Part shown: positions 20,348 to 30,892 of the stretch, in pieces
Layout: each line of letters starts with the position of its first letter
How positions within the stretch are numbered: the first letter of the stretch is position 1
Source: Sclerodactyla briareus
Lineage: Eukaryota; Echinodermata; Holothuroidea; Dendrochirotida; Sclerodactylidae
Length of the DNA stretch: 64,000 nucleotides
NCBI GenBank assembly: GCA_026419785.1
Contig: JAODTK010000799.1
Span: forward strand, 124,001 to 188,000
Reading direction: 5' to 3'
Program-made: the position numbers and the translations under genes
Notes under the pieces: model-generated
The model's input: only the letters and a program-made list of their open reading frames with translations
Told to the model about the DNA's origin: nothing
The model's database searches: none

Positions 20348-21928
20348 CTCCAGTACATGTAACAGAACAGCACAAGAGTGAAAGGAAGAAATGAGTGGTA
20401 TCATCAACACAGTCTGACATCTGAGAAAGGAGATGACAGCAATGGAATGTGTCCCAGGTGCTACCACTCTCACAAGACAATTGTCCGAAATACATGAATT
20501 GTGAAATGTTGTACAGCTTGACAGGTTTTATGACAGGCTATCAGTGTCAGACATGGTTATTGACATGGGGAGCCATGTAATCATCCCCATCCTGCTCCAG
20601 AACTGGCATTTTACGTCCCTCCAAGAGGTAGATCAGTGAACCCCAGGCTCAGACCACGTTCTCAACCTGGAGGAGCAGAATTTCATGGCCAACATGATTG
20701 CTCACAGCCAACCAACATAACCTTCAAGACCCATGCACAAATCCACTTGCATCATAGTGGAACTATGAAGTGAAATTCAAGACCTTCCCCTATTAAACTA
20801 CAAGTACAACCACCATTCAGCTGAGGTCTACTAGATTGTCTTAGACATTACCTTACGAGGAGAAGATTGAGTTGTTCAGTCTAGCTTGGATGGAGCTGAG
20901 ACGAGAGTTATTAATGAATAGAATAGCCGTCATGAAGATGTTGTTCTGTCCAAGAGTGTGAATGCATTAGAGAACAGTCTTGAATATTTTGTAAATATTG
21001 GGGCAAAGTTCGCCAGGGTCTAATGAGGTTGCTGCCTTCCTTACCCTCTTCCACTGAACTTGACCTAGGAATTTTTTTTGGCTTACAAAACATCATTGAT
21101 ACCACTATCATTCTTCCAAGATATGAAAAACTGGTCAAAAAGGTCTCGGTGGCTAACAATAGCGTAGTACCAAAGAGTGATGGGACAGCTTTGGTCTATA
21201 CCTTGTTGGGACCTTGTCGTCAAACTATATTGAGTGGGTGTGTCAGAAGGAGTGTTCTGGGATGTTCAACTATCGGAGCACTTCTGATGACACTGGGTCA
21301 CTCCTATCACCACCTCATCAATTCAGACACCGCATTTTTGAGGAGACTCCCTTGCCACATTCATCTGGTCTAGTTTGGTGGTTCTCAGCCAAAAATCATG
21401 GCACAATATCATCCCAGAAATCATGACACAATTTTATCCAGTGTCCCAACCTCGGCCACGATTCATTTGATGTGTCTGGATCACCTTCACATCTTCATAT
21501 TACTGAAATACAGGTAGTTAGTGTAGTACTGGGGCTCCAGGCTGTAAAACATTGATTGCCAGATCGGAGACCATTGGAAAAAACGGGTAAAAGTGGATTC
21601 CTTGTGAGGTGACTTGTGAAGAGTAGCGAGCGCTGTATGTGGCAGCTTTATTGGGAGTCCCCTCGGTGACGTACGGAAATGGTGGCGTTCGTGAGAGAAA
21701 AAGCAACAGTTGTGTGCGTGCGCTAGAGCACTGGTGTGACAAGTCACTGTATGAATCCCGGGGTGTTTATCTGTGAGGGCCCTTCATGCATGTCTTCGAC
21801 AGGGTAAAGTGCCAATATCAGACCATATATTATTATCTCTCCCAATTTAACCCCCCCCCCCCCGTAACCAACCCCCCCCCCCCTTCAATCCGCCCTCCCA
21901 ATTGATGCCCCCCCCAGTGCACTCTTAC
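20348..21928. other. SBF intron with repeat remnants
   Basis: Contains a dispersed repeat copy at 21,540-21,740. Around 20,850-20,930 the + strand gives EEKIELFSLAWMELRRE, faintly like the C-terminal tail of non-LTR reverse transcriptases, which is too little to call. C-runs of 10-14 lie at 21,849-21,862 and 21,872-21,883. Confidence 0.4.
21540..21740 (+). repeat. Dispersed repeat family F, copy 1
   Basis: The segment around GTGACTTGTGAAGAGTAGCG and GCTGTATGTGGCAGC is matched in inverted orientation at 27,225-27,370. Identity appears to be roughly 75-80 percent over about 130 bp. No terminal structure or coding frame was recognised. Confidence 0.55.
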
Positions 21929-22044
21929 CATAGTCGCTCAGCCTGGACCTCTTTCGAGCATTGATGTCGGCGGGAGCCGGGAGGTGAACACACTCTGGGA
22001 CAGTTACCCTGCCACACCATCAGATCAGCCACGATGACGTCAAC
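21929..22044 (-). CDS. Sbf: SBF exon: DVIVADL...VPECVHLP, end of cDENN
   Basis: The acceptor is CCCCCCTCAG before 22,044; the donor is GTAAGA at 21,928. The first frame is VDVIVADL. After the frame change it reads VTVPECVHLPAPADINARKR, then SRLSDYG. Human SBF1 reads [28 protein letters not shown]. The DVI[IV]ADLDGG strand is a cDENN hallmark. The shift is ambiguous: one extra base, or two missing ones that would restore DLDG. Confidence 0.87.
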
Positions 22045-23103
22045 CTGAGGGGGGTTTTCAGAAACGAGGGAATGACTCGATTTTCATTGAGTGTCGGCCA
22101 GGCCTAGGACATCCTCATGTGGGGTGATTGGTGCTGACCAGAATACTGCCTTTGAACAGTCTAACATTCAAACTATCAGCTCCCTGTAATTCGGAGATCC
22201 TTTTTTCCTAAGAATATGACTTCAGGATTTGAGTTCACTACACTCTTACAAACATACCTAAAAATACTATAAAATAAACAAACACTTATGATATAAAATT
22301 CAAAAATATAAAAGTTTAGGACGATAGAAATAGAGACAAACGAAGAACTAATAGGTACGTAAAGAAAGTTGTTGGCCATTTCGTTGTCTAAGAACTGAGA
22401 ATGAGCCTTGGGTAAGAGAGAAATACTCGAGTTTGGCATCTCATACACGATTTGGTCTGGGCCACTCACCTGTTTGACTGCTGTACTCAACTACTGCTTT
22501 GTGATAGAACTACCCACTTATGACCACACTGTTAGACGAGCAAGTCACCTCAACTGTCAAGGCTACCCCCTAAGCTCCGTGTAGACGCAGCAATAAGTAT
22601 TCCAAATAGAAATTTATGGGACTTATCCTTTCATATTTTATGACATTTTTTTCCGATCCCATCTATATTAATTTTTGGGCTACCGAAGGCTTTCTCACGT
22701 ACAAAGTTTCCACTTGACGTTGTATGTAAGGTGATCCAAAGTGCCCCTTACATGTGTCACAAGCAGACTACAAACACACTACCATTGTTGCCTTGTTGGT
22801 GCATCTCAGACTGGCCCGGAATAAAGGTTGTGGGGTTTCTCTCAGTGTGATGAATAGGAAGTACCACATTTATGTGACTCTTGCACTTTGATAGGCCAGA
22901 TTGCATACTGGCCTTGTTGTGACCCTAATGTCCGTATTCAAAATGTTAGTCATAAAACCAGCCAAGCTAGCTATAACAGCATACCACCTGCATGACTATT
23001 CAGTTCATTTCCTCATAGCAACTGGCCAGTCAAGAAAGCAGCCCCTACCACAGAGGATATGAATCAATGCTGCATTATTATATAATACTCCCAACTCAGA
23101 GAC
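22045..23103. other. SBF intron without recognised features
   Basis: AT-rich intronic sequence. No repeat family or coding match was seen. Confidence 0.45.
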
Positions 23104-23201
23104 CTTTCGTTCCTGAGAGAGGAGTGCATTCCCATGATGAAAGGTGTTGGAGTGTTTAACACTTCAGTGAGGTATGAGGAAGTACTGGGATATATACATA
23201 G
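23104..23201 (-). CDS. Sbf: SBF exon: cDENN core TPTPFI.G
   Basis: The acceptor is CTTTTTCAG before 23,201. It reads YVYIPVLPHTS, then after a shift LTEVLNTPTPFIMGMHSSLR. Human SBF2 reads [29 protein letters not shown]. The TP[TS]P[FY][IL][IM]G strand defines cDENN cores across DENN proteins. The 3' boundary is uncertain: the first GT after the match (GTCTCT at 23,103) is a weak donor. The next exon in the protein is at 21,929-22,044. Confidence 0.85.
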
Positions 23202-23313
23202 CTGAAAAAGAAAAAGAGAGAGGATAATAGGCAACGATTTTGTATACACCCACATCGGCAGGGTAGCTAGGGCAACCAATGTGCCATGCCGCCCAGCACA
23301 GAAATATTTTGGC

Positions 23314-23372
23314 AGGGTGGGGGGGGGGGGGGGAGGCGGGCGGGGGGGGAGGCAGGGGGGGGGGGGGAGGGC
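23314..23372 (+). other. G-rich homopolymer block, potential G-quadruplex
   Basis: About 59 bases, nearly all G, in several runs of 6-16 separated by A, C or T. It is C-rich on the SBF coding strand and lies about 110 bp upstream of the acceptor at 23,202. Many G4 registers are possible. Its true length is hard to trust because homopolymers are error-prone. Confidence 0.6.
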
Positions 23373-24384
23373 AGAGATGACTACGTATAACGCACACATA
23401 GTTTTCACGATGTGAAAACCCCGACATTACATAACAATTACATAGTGATATGGTCTCTCGGGGCCTGGGTATGGCTCACTGTGAATACCAAGCAAACACT
23501 GCCAATAACGTTAATCTTTATCTTAAGCGGTGAAGTTTTCGACAGGACACTGGAATACCATCAGGAAGATCAGAGTTGCTAAAAGTAATAGTTGGAAGGG
23601 GGGGGAGGGTAGTTTTTTGTCAGGAGAAATCAAATCTCTTGGATAATCAGTGTATGGCGCTCACTATCACTCCTAAATCCGAGCTAGAGAGACACTTAGT
23701 CTTGAAAGGGTGGAACTAGCAACAATCGGAAACACGTCCTAGCAATAATGCAGGAACATTCAGGGATTAAACTGGAAAAACAAACAGTACTGGAGGATGT
23801 AAAGGATGAATACCAAAGAAATTCCACTGCCATGACTAGAGAGGGCATTTATCAATAAAGGTTGCAGTTATGCATTATCTAGGAACCACATTGTCATCTA
23901 GTTTGTTTCTACCAATAAAAGTCTAAAATCAAAGGGAATAAAATGGGTTTACCATTACTGGAAATCAGGGGATGCCATCTCTGTACCTCCCTTTAAATTT
24001 CACCAAGGAAATATAGTTTACACATGTGTATGGTCGATACACTACCAGGGATAATTTATTTAGATGTACTACATCCACTCCTCTCGTAGAGTCAGAAAGG
24101 CCAGAGGAAGGTTCAAGGTCCATCTCAATTAGTGATAGATATTATACATTAACTGCAAGCAATGACATAGGCGTGTGTTGTGAGGGGAATCTTTCACCTA
24201 GTCCGGGTGGCAACCCTATCGTCCTTCTTACTTTGCCAGTTGAGTAAGTGAGTAAGTTGGGGTAAGTGGCGGAGGAAATAGATGGGGTGTAGACGAGTAC
24301 CCAGATATGAGACTCAGCTCCCTGGGGAAAGGCTGACGGGGAAGGATGTGCGAAGACAAGGATGCATTAAAATCGAAAATTTAC

Positions 24385-24520
24385 CCTGTAGCTGAGGAGG
24401 GAAGAGCAGACAGCAGGGCACTGCAGGCGTTTACTGTGAGCCTGTGGCTAAATCGTCGATAAAAAAGACCTTGTGTCCTTAGAGCAGCCACAGAAAGAGG
24501 GAAACAAAATTATGAATACA
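24385..24520 (-). CDS. Sbf: SBF exon: cDENN, T.HKV(L)F and NACSALLSALFP
   Basis: The acceptor is TTCTTCCCTGCAG before 24,520; the donor is GTAAAT at 24,384. In three frames it yields CIHNFVSLF, then VAAL, HKVFF, and FSHRLTVNACSALLSAL followed by FPP. Human SBF1 aligns as [21 protein letters not shown] and [21 protein letters not shown]. At least three shifts are needed, so this is one of the most broken exons. Splice sites and gene order leave little doubt about its identity. Confidence 0.78.
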
Positions 24521-24949
24521 CTGCAGGGAAGAAAGAAAGAGACCCAAATGACACTTCCTACTTACCTACTGTATACATCAATTATAGCACATCAACCTAT
24601 AACCAGACATGTTTGCAGCGGGTGAAACCGCGAAGGTAGATCCCGCAGAAAGAAAAGGTTTTTGGGGAACCTCGTTCAGGAGAGAGCAATTAATTTATAT
24701 CGTTTACCCACAGGATGTGAAAGTGCCTTCCCTGTTGTTTAGGACAAGTGAAGTCATACATCTCCAAGGTTTTGTTTGAATACGGTAAAGTGAGAAAAAT
24801 CGCATGGATTACGGAAATTTTAACTCCTGTGACCTTGACAGACATCATATGGTCTAGGGAATAACGCACCGCCACATCCACGAGTGTGTTAAATCAACAA
24901 AGTTGGAAAAATCTGGAACAGGAAAAAAACACAAATTAGAATTTTGACC

Positions 24950-25230
24950 TGAATCAATTCCATGTGATTGGGACCAATTTTGTCCCACCACCAAGTTTTG
25001 TGTAAATCCTAGAGAAAATTAGAGGGCAGCGGGACAGCAGTGATGCCCACTTTCAAACTCATCCAAAAATTCCACTCGGGTGGACATGTGTGTACCAAGG
25101 TTCCGATCAATCGGATAAGCGTTAAAGAGTATTGCGCCAATGCTAGAGCGTTCCGGCTGCGGGCGGCGACGGGGCTACACCCCCAAACCATAATATCCCT
25201 GAACATTTCAGTGTTGCGGGGGATAAAATT
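24950..25230 (+). repeat. Dispersed repeat family D, copy 1
   Basis: Matches 29,935-30,230 in the same orientation. Shared blocks include GATGCCCACTTTCAAACTCAT (CGAACTCAT in copy 2), ACATGTGTACCAAG-like, and GCGTTAAAGAGT then ATTGCG. The end is near CCCCCAAACCATAATA and GCGGGG. It is non-coding and about 280-300 bp, a typical size for a SINE or MITE-like element. No terminal inverted repeats were recognised. Confidence 0.7.
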
Positions 25231-26029
25231 ACACATTAGATGTTTTGTTGTGTACTTGTGAATAGGACGATGCCAATCAAAGGATTTGAATCAAAGGTTC
25301 TCAGTGTGAATACATCTCTCTTGACAGTTCGAACTACCACCCAAAAATAAGGTAAACCCAATGGATTGTGTAAAATCTAAGGTACTGAGGAGGTAGTAGT
25401 AATATATGGGCTACAATGAAACAAGGCTTTTCCATGAAGTGGGGTTCATTAACTCAATTACAACTGCCATTGAGCACACAATTTTATTAGTTCAAGTACT
25501 GTCGATCAGTCATTTATAGGCAATTGTCAAAAGAATGCACGTCATTACAGTGGTTGCCGCTAAGCTTTTCCAATATGGGAGGGAATTCCCTTCTGGTGAT
25601 TCATTTTAAGAGGGGTCGCATCCACCCAAAAATGTTTGTGAGGGAATGTCCCTCGTGACATCATTTTTGGGAAGGGATTCAGCATCAGCAGGGGGAAATT
25701 TTTCTTTCCCTCCTCTTAGCACCAATACTGCTTCATTATACTTGAGCTATTAAATTGTTTTCTCCGTTGCTCAGCACCTCTGTGTGTGTTTCTATTCGAG
25801 AGCCGCAGAATGCATCATATTTTCCAGCTTTGGTGAGCATAAATGGAACATTTCCCCACATTATGGAACGACCCCAAGTACGCCTGACCTACTTTTTGAA
25901 ATCCTTAGGAGTGATGAGGGTGCATCCAGTCTAGACACTCGTCTTCACTTAACACTGGCCACAGGTCGGTAATGGATGATCATGGCTCTACTCTGGGTAA
26001 TCACTATAAAGGAGGGCAAAGGGTACTTG

Positions 26030-26200
26030 TCCCCAGACACAGTAGTCACCAGAACAAGTTTGGGATATGTGAATTCATATGCATACTTACCCCACATTGA
26101 CCCATATCGCCAAAAACAACCCCCCAAATGCCATGTGGAGCTTCTGGCAATTACACAAAATGCGGGTTGGCCACCCCACGCCCTTCTCCCAGTAGAAGTC
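26030..26200. mobile_element. MITE family B, one-armed copy
   Basis: Shares CTTCTGGCAATTACACAAAA, TGCGGGT(T)GGCCACCCC and the upstream CCAGAACAAGTTTGGG with the left arm of the element at 35,955-36,300. The inverted right arm is not seen here, so it is a truncated copy. Confidence 0.6.
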
Positions 26201-26602
26201 ATCGTACTGCAGGGACTGCAAATTGCTTCTCTACTTTCCAGTGGCCTATTTCCTGCTATTACTTGCTCTTTTTCCTCTTCTTCTCTCATCTGCCAAGTGG
26301 TCATTATCAGAAGAGTCTGCTGTCGGGAAACTGAACCCCCCCCCCCAACAGATTAGGCATCCCAATCGCCAGCAAACACCCCCCATTAAAAGAGAAAAGT
26401 ACTGCCTAGGCAGCTTTTATCAATTATTCATCAGAAAATCATCAGTATGCCCAATTAGAGGTAATGTATGTGTGGTAATGTAAACACCAGTACAGCAGTT
26501 TACAGTCCCAATCTTCCCCTCATCGAGACCAATTCTAAAGTGCCCTGGAAATACAATATCATTATCATTTATGACTGGAGTCAAGAGAGAAAGTCAACTC
26601 AC

Positions 26603-26687
26603 CTATCATTGTACTAGGAAGGTGCAGTACTCTTGTGACTGCGTAGATTACCAGTCAGCGGGGGCTGCAGGCCTGCCTATCGTCTCA
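26603..26687 (-). CDS. Sbf: SBF exon: GDRQALQPPL segment of cDENN
   Basis: The acceptor is TTTTTTCTATAG before 26,687; the donor is GTGAGT at 26,602. It reads DDRQA in one frame and LQPPLTGNL then SHKSTA in the next. Human SBF1 reads [32 protein letters not shown]. The last 20 bp are frame-shifted and give L.VQMI. It is short (85 bp) and damaged; the call rests on GDRQ.LQ.PL, both splice sites and its place between the neighbouring exons. Confidence 0.74.
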
Positions 26688-27224
26688 CTATAGAAAAAAT
26701 AGTACCTGGCAAAACAAGAATGACAAAACATGTTGGACCTTCCAATGTCGGCTATTCCTCACATCAAGTTACTCCAAGATACAAGCCACTTCCAGAGCTC
26801 TGATCACTCTAACAATTTCACAAAAAAAAGATATGCAATCCATCGAAAAAAAGTTACACATCAGTTTTTTCAGAAGTGGATGCTTTTCTATGGCACTATT
26901 GAGGCATATCCTTCTCTATTCTCACCCGCAGAGGGACACAACAGCTGCCCCCAATCCGTCATGCACCTAGTGAGTCAGTGTATTTTCTTGCATTCATTCA
27001 CCCTGAATTGCCAAATGTAGCCCCCTGTATATTATATAATTTCGAAAAAATGTAATAGCAATCGTTTTAACTGTGGAGTGGCCATGATAGAGGGGGGGGG
27101 GACCCCACCAACTGCAAATTCGAAAATTAGTAAATCTGTGCACCATATAGGCCCTCTCCAAGACATACTCGAGGCCAGTTGGGACCAGAATCCAGATCAT
27201 CAATGATTTGTACACCCGCACCAG

Positions 27225-27370
27225 ACAGCAGGCATTTCTGACTCGTTCAATCCCGACACATCATTCGACTTCCAATAGGGCAGCCACATACAGCATCGCT
27301 ACCCTTCACAAGTGCACCTCAAAAGGTACCAACTTTTACATTGGGTTGCACAGGAGACAATCCAGGGGGA
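27225..27370 (-). repeat. Dispersed repeat family F, copy 2
   Basis: Reverse-complement match of 21,540-21,740, with GCTGTATGTGGCTGCCCTAT and CACTTGTGAAGGGTAGCGA as the clearest blocks. Confidence 0.55.
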
Positions 27371-28317
27371 CAAGCCTGTCAAACAGGACTGCAGAGAAAT
27401 CCTGGCTTTCAATGGGATTCAAGCTCGCAATCACTGGTTTGCAGGATCGAGTTCTAAGGAAGACCGAATCCTCTCCATATCTTATTCCTTTTTGCCTGGA
27501 CAGCATATTGTTATCAGTCACCTATGGAGTAGCGCCGGAGGTACGGATGTCGGCTCTAAAGTGATAGATGGCATGCTATGATACATTAATTTGGAACAGC
27601 AATTGTTTCAGCTGTGGATCAGTGAATTGTTTTTCTCTATTGCAATTGCTTAGGTAGTACACTAGACACAGCTGCTTCCACCAGTCATTGTTTTGGTATG
27701 ATCCCCACTCATTCGGTCTGTGAGAAACCTTTTCCATTTTCTGTTACCCAGGTGCATCTACTGCATCATTTAATGGGTTAAAAAATCTATTGCCAGCCAG
27801 ACAGTGTTCCCCCATGATATCATCCGTTTTTCAATTCACAAAGTAAATTGAAAGTAAGTAACTCAAAAACACGTTATGGTAGAGGGGTGGATTTGCCTTG
27901 CACTCTCTTCACCTGTGCTACTTCCAAAGGGAATCTGATATGACATTGGTCTTTAAAGCTGTATACTGATGATTTAAATTCCATTTAGTCATTATTTCAT
28001 CTGGTGATGATGTGTGAAACAAAAGGATCAGGTCAAAATGGATCATTTTGGTGGAATGAGTTCCCTGTGGCGGAACATATACCGTTGTTGTTTGCGGTCA
28101 GCTGGCTTTTTTGGAAAAATCACAGACGATACTCATCTTCTCCAAAACTAGAGAGGATTTGAGTGCTGTAAACTTTGGCTTCTTCTAGATGAGGGATCCG
28201 ACGATGGACGGAGTGCCTTTTTCAAACAATTGTTGCTTTTTAAAGGCTGAAGTGAACAACATTTCAATGAGCTGCCTAGCACTGTGATTTCCTAGAAGTA
28301 GGGCTGTAATAACTCAC

Positions 28318-28440
28318 CTGAGGTCCCCCGGAGGGGGGCACGTGCACATGGCCCAGTATGTGCCTACCAAAATCGCTATAGCTCTGTCATGGTTGATCTA
28401 TGTAGAGGTGTAGATAAACCAAGGCAGAGTTCGGAAGAGG
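28318..28440 (-). CDS. Sbf: SBF exon: ILGHV.VPP.GGPQ, with a shifted 5' part
   Basis: The donor is GTGAGT at 28,317. The last 16 codons, HILGHVHVPPSGGPQ with one preceding residue, are open and fit human SBF1 LIGNLLTCTVPLAGGSQ. Upstream, with three or more frame changes, I read FRT.CLGL.YT, IDQP and TELIAILVG, matching human [27 protein letters not shown]. An AG at 28,364-28,365 could alternatively be the acceptor, giving an exon of only 46 bp. I prefer the longer version, but its 5' end is approximate. Confidence 0.68.
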
Positions 28441-28792
28441 AAGAACAAAAAATGATTGTAATGAAGTTTAAAATAATAAATAAATAATAACAGGTAATAA
28501 TAATGTGCAGAAGCTGATGGGAGATTTTTTTTTTTCCAGTTCTTTATTCTTGATAAAGACTTATTGTGTCAGCTGTTAATAAGTTGGTAAGTCCGATGTG
28601 GAATTTCGTTCTCGAAAGGAAGTCGACGATGAGGAATGCTCAATTGGAGAGCTACAAGTCAAAACTGTCTGAGAGATCTGCCGTAAAGGGTAGATCCAAA
28701 GCATCGGGCTTTTCTCCATGGCTAAAGCAAATGGGAGGTTTTCAAAACTGGCCCACACCTATTCTGCTTGAACTTCGATGTTCCCAATTGAA

Positions 28793-29080
28793 GGCGCGGT
28801 CACACTGTAAACAAAACAATGAGACTTGATTCTCAACACACAAACTCAAAGCGCGGTCAAACATCAAGTAATGTTCAATAAAATACAGAAAAATCAAGAG
28901 CGGGATGAAGCTGAAAGGATAAAACTGTTACGTAATCAGACATGATTTAACAATGCGACTTACAGCCTAATTCAGCACTCCTGCAATCTGCCACTGCTAT
29001 TGTGGCTTTAAGCCTTTAATCGCTTACAGTGTGACTGCACCAATCTATTCATATCACTATCGTTACGGTGTGACCGGGCT
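28793..29080. mobile_element. MITE family C
   Basis: The left end GGCGCGGTCACACTGTAA is inverted at 29,024-29,041 (TTACAGTGTGACTGCACC) and again at 29,063-29,080 (TTACGGTGTGACCGGGCT). It is 250-290 bp and non-coding. A further GCGCGGTCAAAC word lies inside. Superfamily undetermined. Confidence 0.6.
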
Positions 29081-30699
29081 AATATAGGCATAAACTCAAG
29101 CTTTGTGTTGAAGCTTTGTGCAGATTTGAATTAGTTTTATTTTTGTGAGGGGAGGCCAAAGGATCATAAACAGGAAAAGCCTCCCTGGAGATATTGCTTG
29201 CTCTAGGAGTGGTTATTGACTTCAAATTCACAATCGTTTGTTTTCAGCTGTAGCTCTCCTTGACAGAGCTAATTCCCCTCCTACATGTATCATATTATCT
29301 ATAGTCCATTGGTGTTGTCTTCTACCGCATATCTCTCATATTACTGCTAACACTTACACTGACTCACACTGATACTTGATACAATTTGGGTCCTCATGCT
29401 GCCAAACAAAATGGCACCACACATCCTTACAATCCTTCCCCTCTTCCACGATCCACCCTACCTTTTCTAGAGTGTAGGCAATGAACTTCGAAGCTGACAG
29501 ACATGAGACAGTCAGGAATGAGATATTACCCTAACCATACACCTCAGCAGCTGCTTTCTTTTAACCTGGTTACCATACACAATAAAGGAAAATACATTTA
29601 TTGTGCATAAATCAAATGTGGGGGTGAGTGATGTATACTGCAACTTAAATTTGTGTGAGAAAGCTTAGTTTGAATACTCTAAGTGTACACTGTTACCTTC
29701 ATGTACTAGACCTGTGTAGGCTGGTACCTGCCCAGTGTATTATATCCCCGCTTTTGCAGCAATCATTGGGAAGAGTATCTAACACCCCATAAAGACCCCA
29801 TTTTTGGTCAGAGACTAAGTTCATGTTGTTTAGGACTTAATAACCGTCTACATCCACCAGTTTTGGTTCAAATCTGAAGTTATAAAATTGGGCGAAAAAA
29901 CGAAATTTGACCTCTGGTGACCTTGAAATCACCGTCATGTTTTTCGGAACCACTTTAAGTCCACACCCAACAACTTGGGATAAACCCAGATTTTTGTGTG
30001 AAAACCTTCAAAATGAGGGCAGCAGACATGCAATGATGCCCACTTTCGAACTCATCGAGATATGACAGACATGTGTACCAAGTTTCAAATTCAATCAATA
30101 AAGCGTTAAAGAGTTATTGCGCTAACGGCTAGAGTTTCCGGCAGCAAGAGAGGACGGCGTCAGAGACGACATCTTACACACCCCCAAAACCATAATACCC
30201 CCACACTTCCGTATCGCGGGGATATAATAATGGGCATGATAACATTACCCTTGGGCCCTAAGATTCATACTGGCCTATCATGTAAGATGTGTGTCATTAC
30301 CATTGGCTCAATGGTAGTATGCCAAATGTCTAGATGAGTCCGTCCGTTTAGTCTGTGCCTCCCTCCCCCCCCCTTCTTCCTGAATTTTGTCCACGTTTTA
30401 ACAACAACCAGAGGCAGCACCCAGAAAGAAATATGGTGGTGGTATTTCAAACTGTCTCAATCGAGATTTATCCATTATCCCTCTATAGGACCATTCCGCA
30501 ACCTACCCCTGGTGACATCCCCATCTCCCCATCCCCCCCCCCTTCCACCCCCTCCCCCCTTCCCACCCCTCTCCTCTCCCTCTCCCTTCCTCAACAGCAC
30601 TAGCTGGGTGAAGCAGCTTTATCGTAGTGTTGTGTTACTCATACCCTCATGTTTCAAGTATCTAGCCTGGATAAGGACCAGACATTTGGGGCTCCTGAC
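29081..30699. other. SBF intron; an expected exon not found here
   Basis: The protein order predicts an exon for the segment ending ...PKSLVLVSRL...EIF between 28.4 and 30.7 kb. I could not find it on the minus strand. Repeat family D, copy 2 lies at 29,935-30,230. C-rich tracts lie at about 30,359-30,372 and 30,528-30,570. Confidence 0.45.
29935..30230 (+). repeat. Dispersed repeat family D, copy 2
   Basis: Same orientation as the copy at 24,950-25,230. The shared central block is TGATGCCCACTTTC then GCGTTAAAGAGTTATTGCGC, and the shared end is CCCCCAAAACCATAATACCC. This copy looks the fuller of the two. Confidence 0.7.
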
Positions 30700-30892
30700 C
30701 TGTCTTGGTCTCCACTCGTGGCCCCCCCTCCCACTCATCGGTGGGCTTCTGACCAACACCCTTGACCTCCTCGAAGAATGACAGGAACGCGCAGTAGTGC
30801 CGTTTGGCCCTCGACTTCGGTCCAGGACGGAGAGGTGGAACCTGGGCTTCGCAGTACTCGGGCCAGAGCTTCCAGCCATTGGGCTGGCAGAA
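30700..30892 (-). CDS. Sbf: SBF exon: uDENN, FCQPNGW...RHYC.FLSFFEE
   Basis: The acceptor is GATCTCTGCAG before 30,892; the donor is GTCAGG at 30,699. It reads FCQPNGWKLWPE, KPRFHLSVL, TEVEGQ and RHYCAFLSFFEEVKG in frames that shift three times. It then runs to the donor with QKPTDEWEGG. Human SBF1 reads [40 protein letters not shown], WE. If each shift removes one extra base, the residue count from FCQ to HYC equals the human one (33). This exon first identified the gene as SBF, since the pairing of FCQP.GW with RHYC is specific to this DENN subfamily. Confidence 0.88.

Noticed and set aside
20850..20935. EEKIELFSLAWMELRRE as a LINE reverse-transcriptase tail
   Set aside because: Under 30 residues, without the preceding motifs expected upstream. 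It could be chance.
28566..28829. Frames on both strands (…ERKSTMRNAQLESYKSKLSE… and …FENLPFALAMEKSPMLW…)
   Set aside because: No match to the expected SBF segment and no consistent splice sites. A distant resemblance to a BED zinc-finger start is too weak.
30619..30879. Alternative long frame over the uDENN exon (…AKPRFHLSVLDRSRGPN…)
   Set aside because: Only the KPRFHLSVL part fits SBF. The rest is the shadow of the shifted true reading, and no single frame explains the exon.
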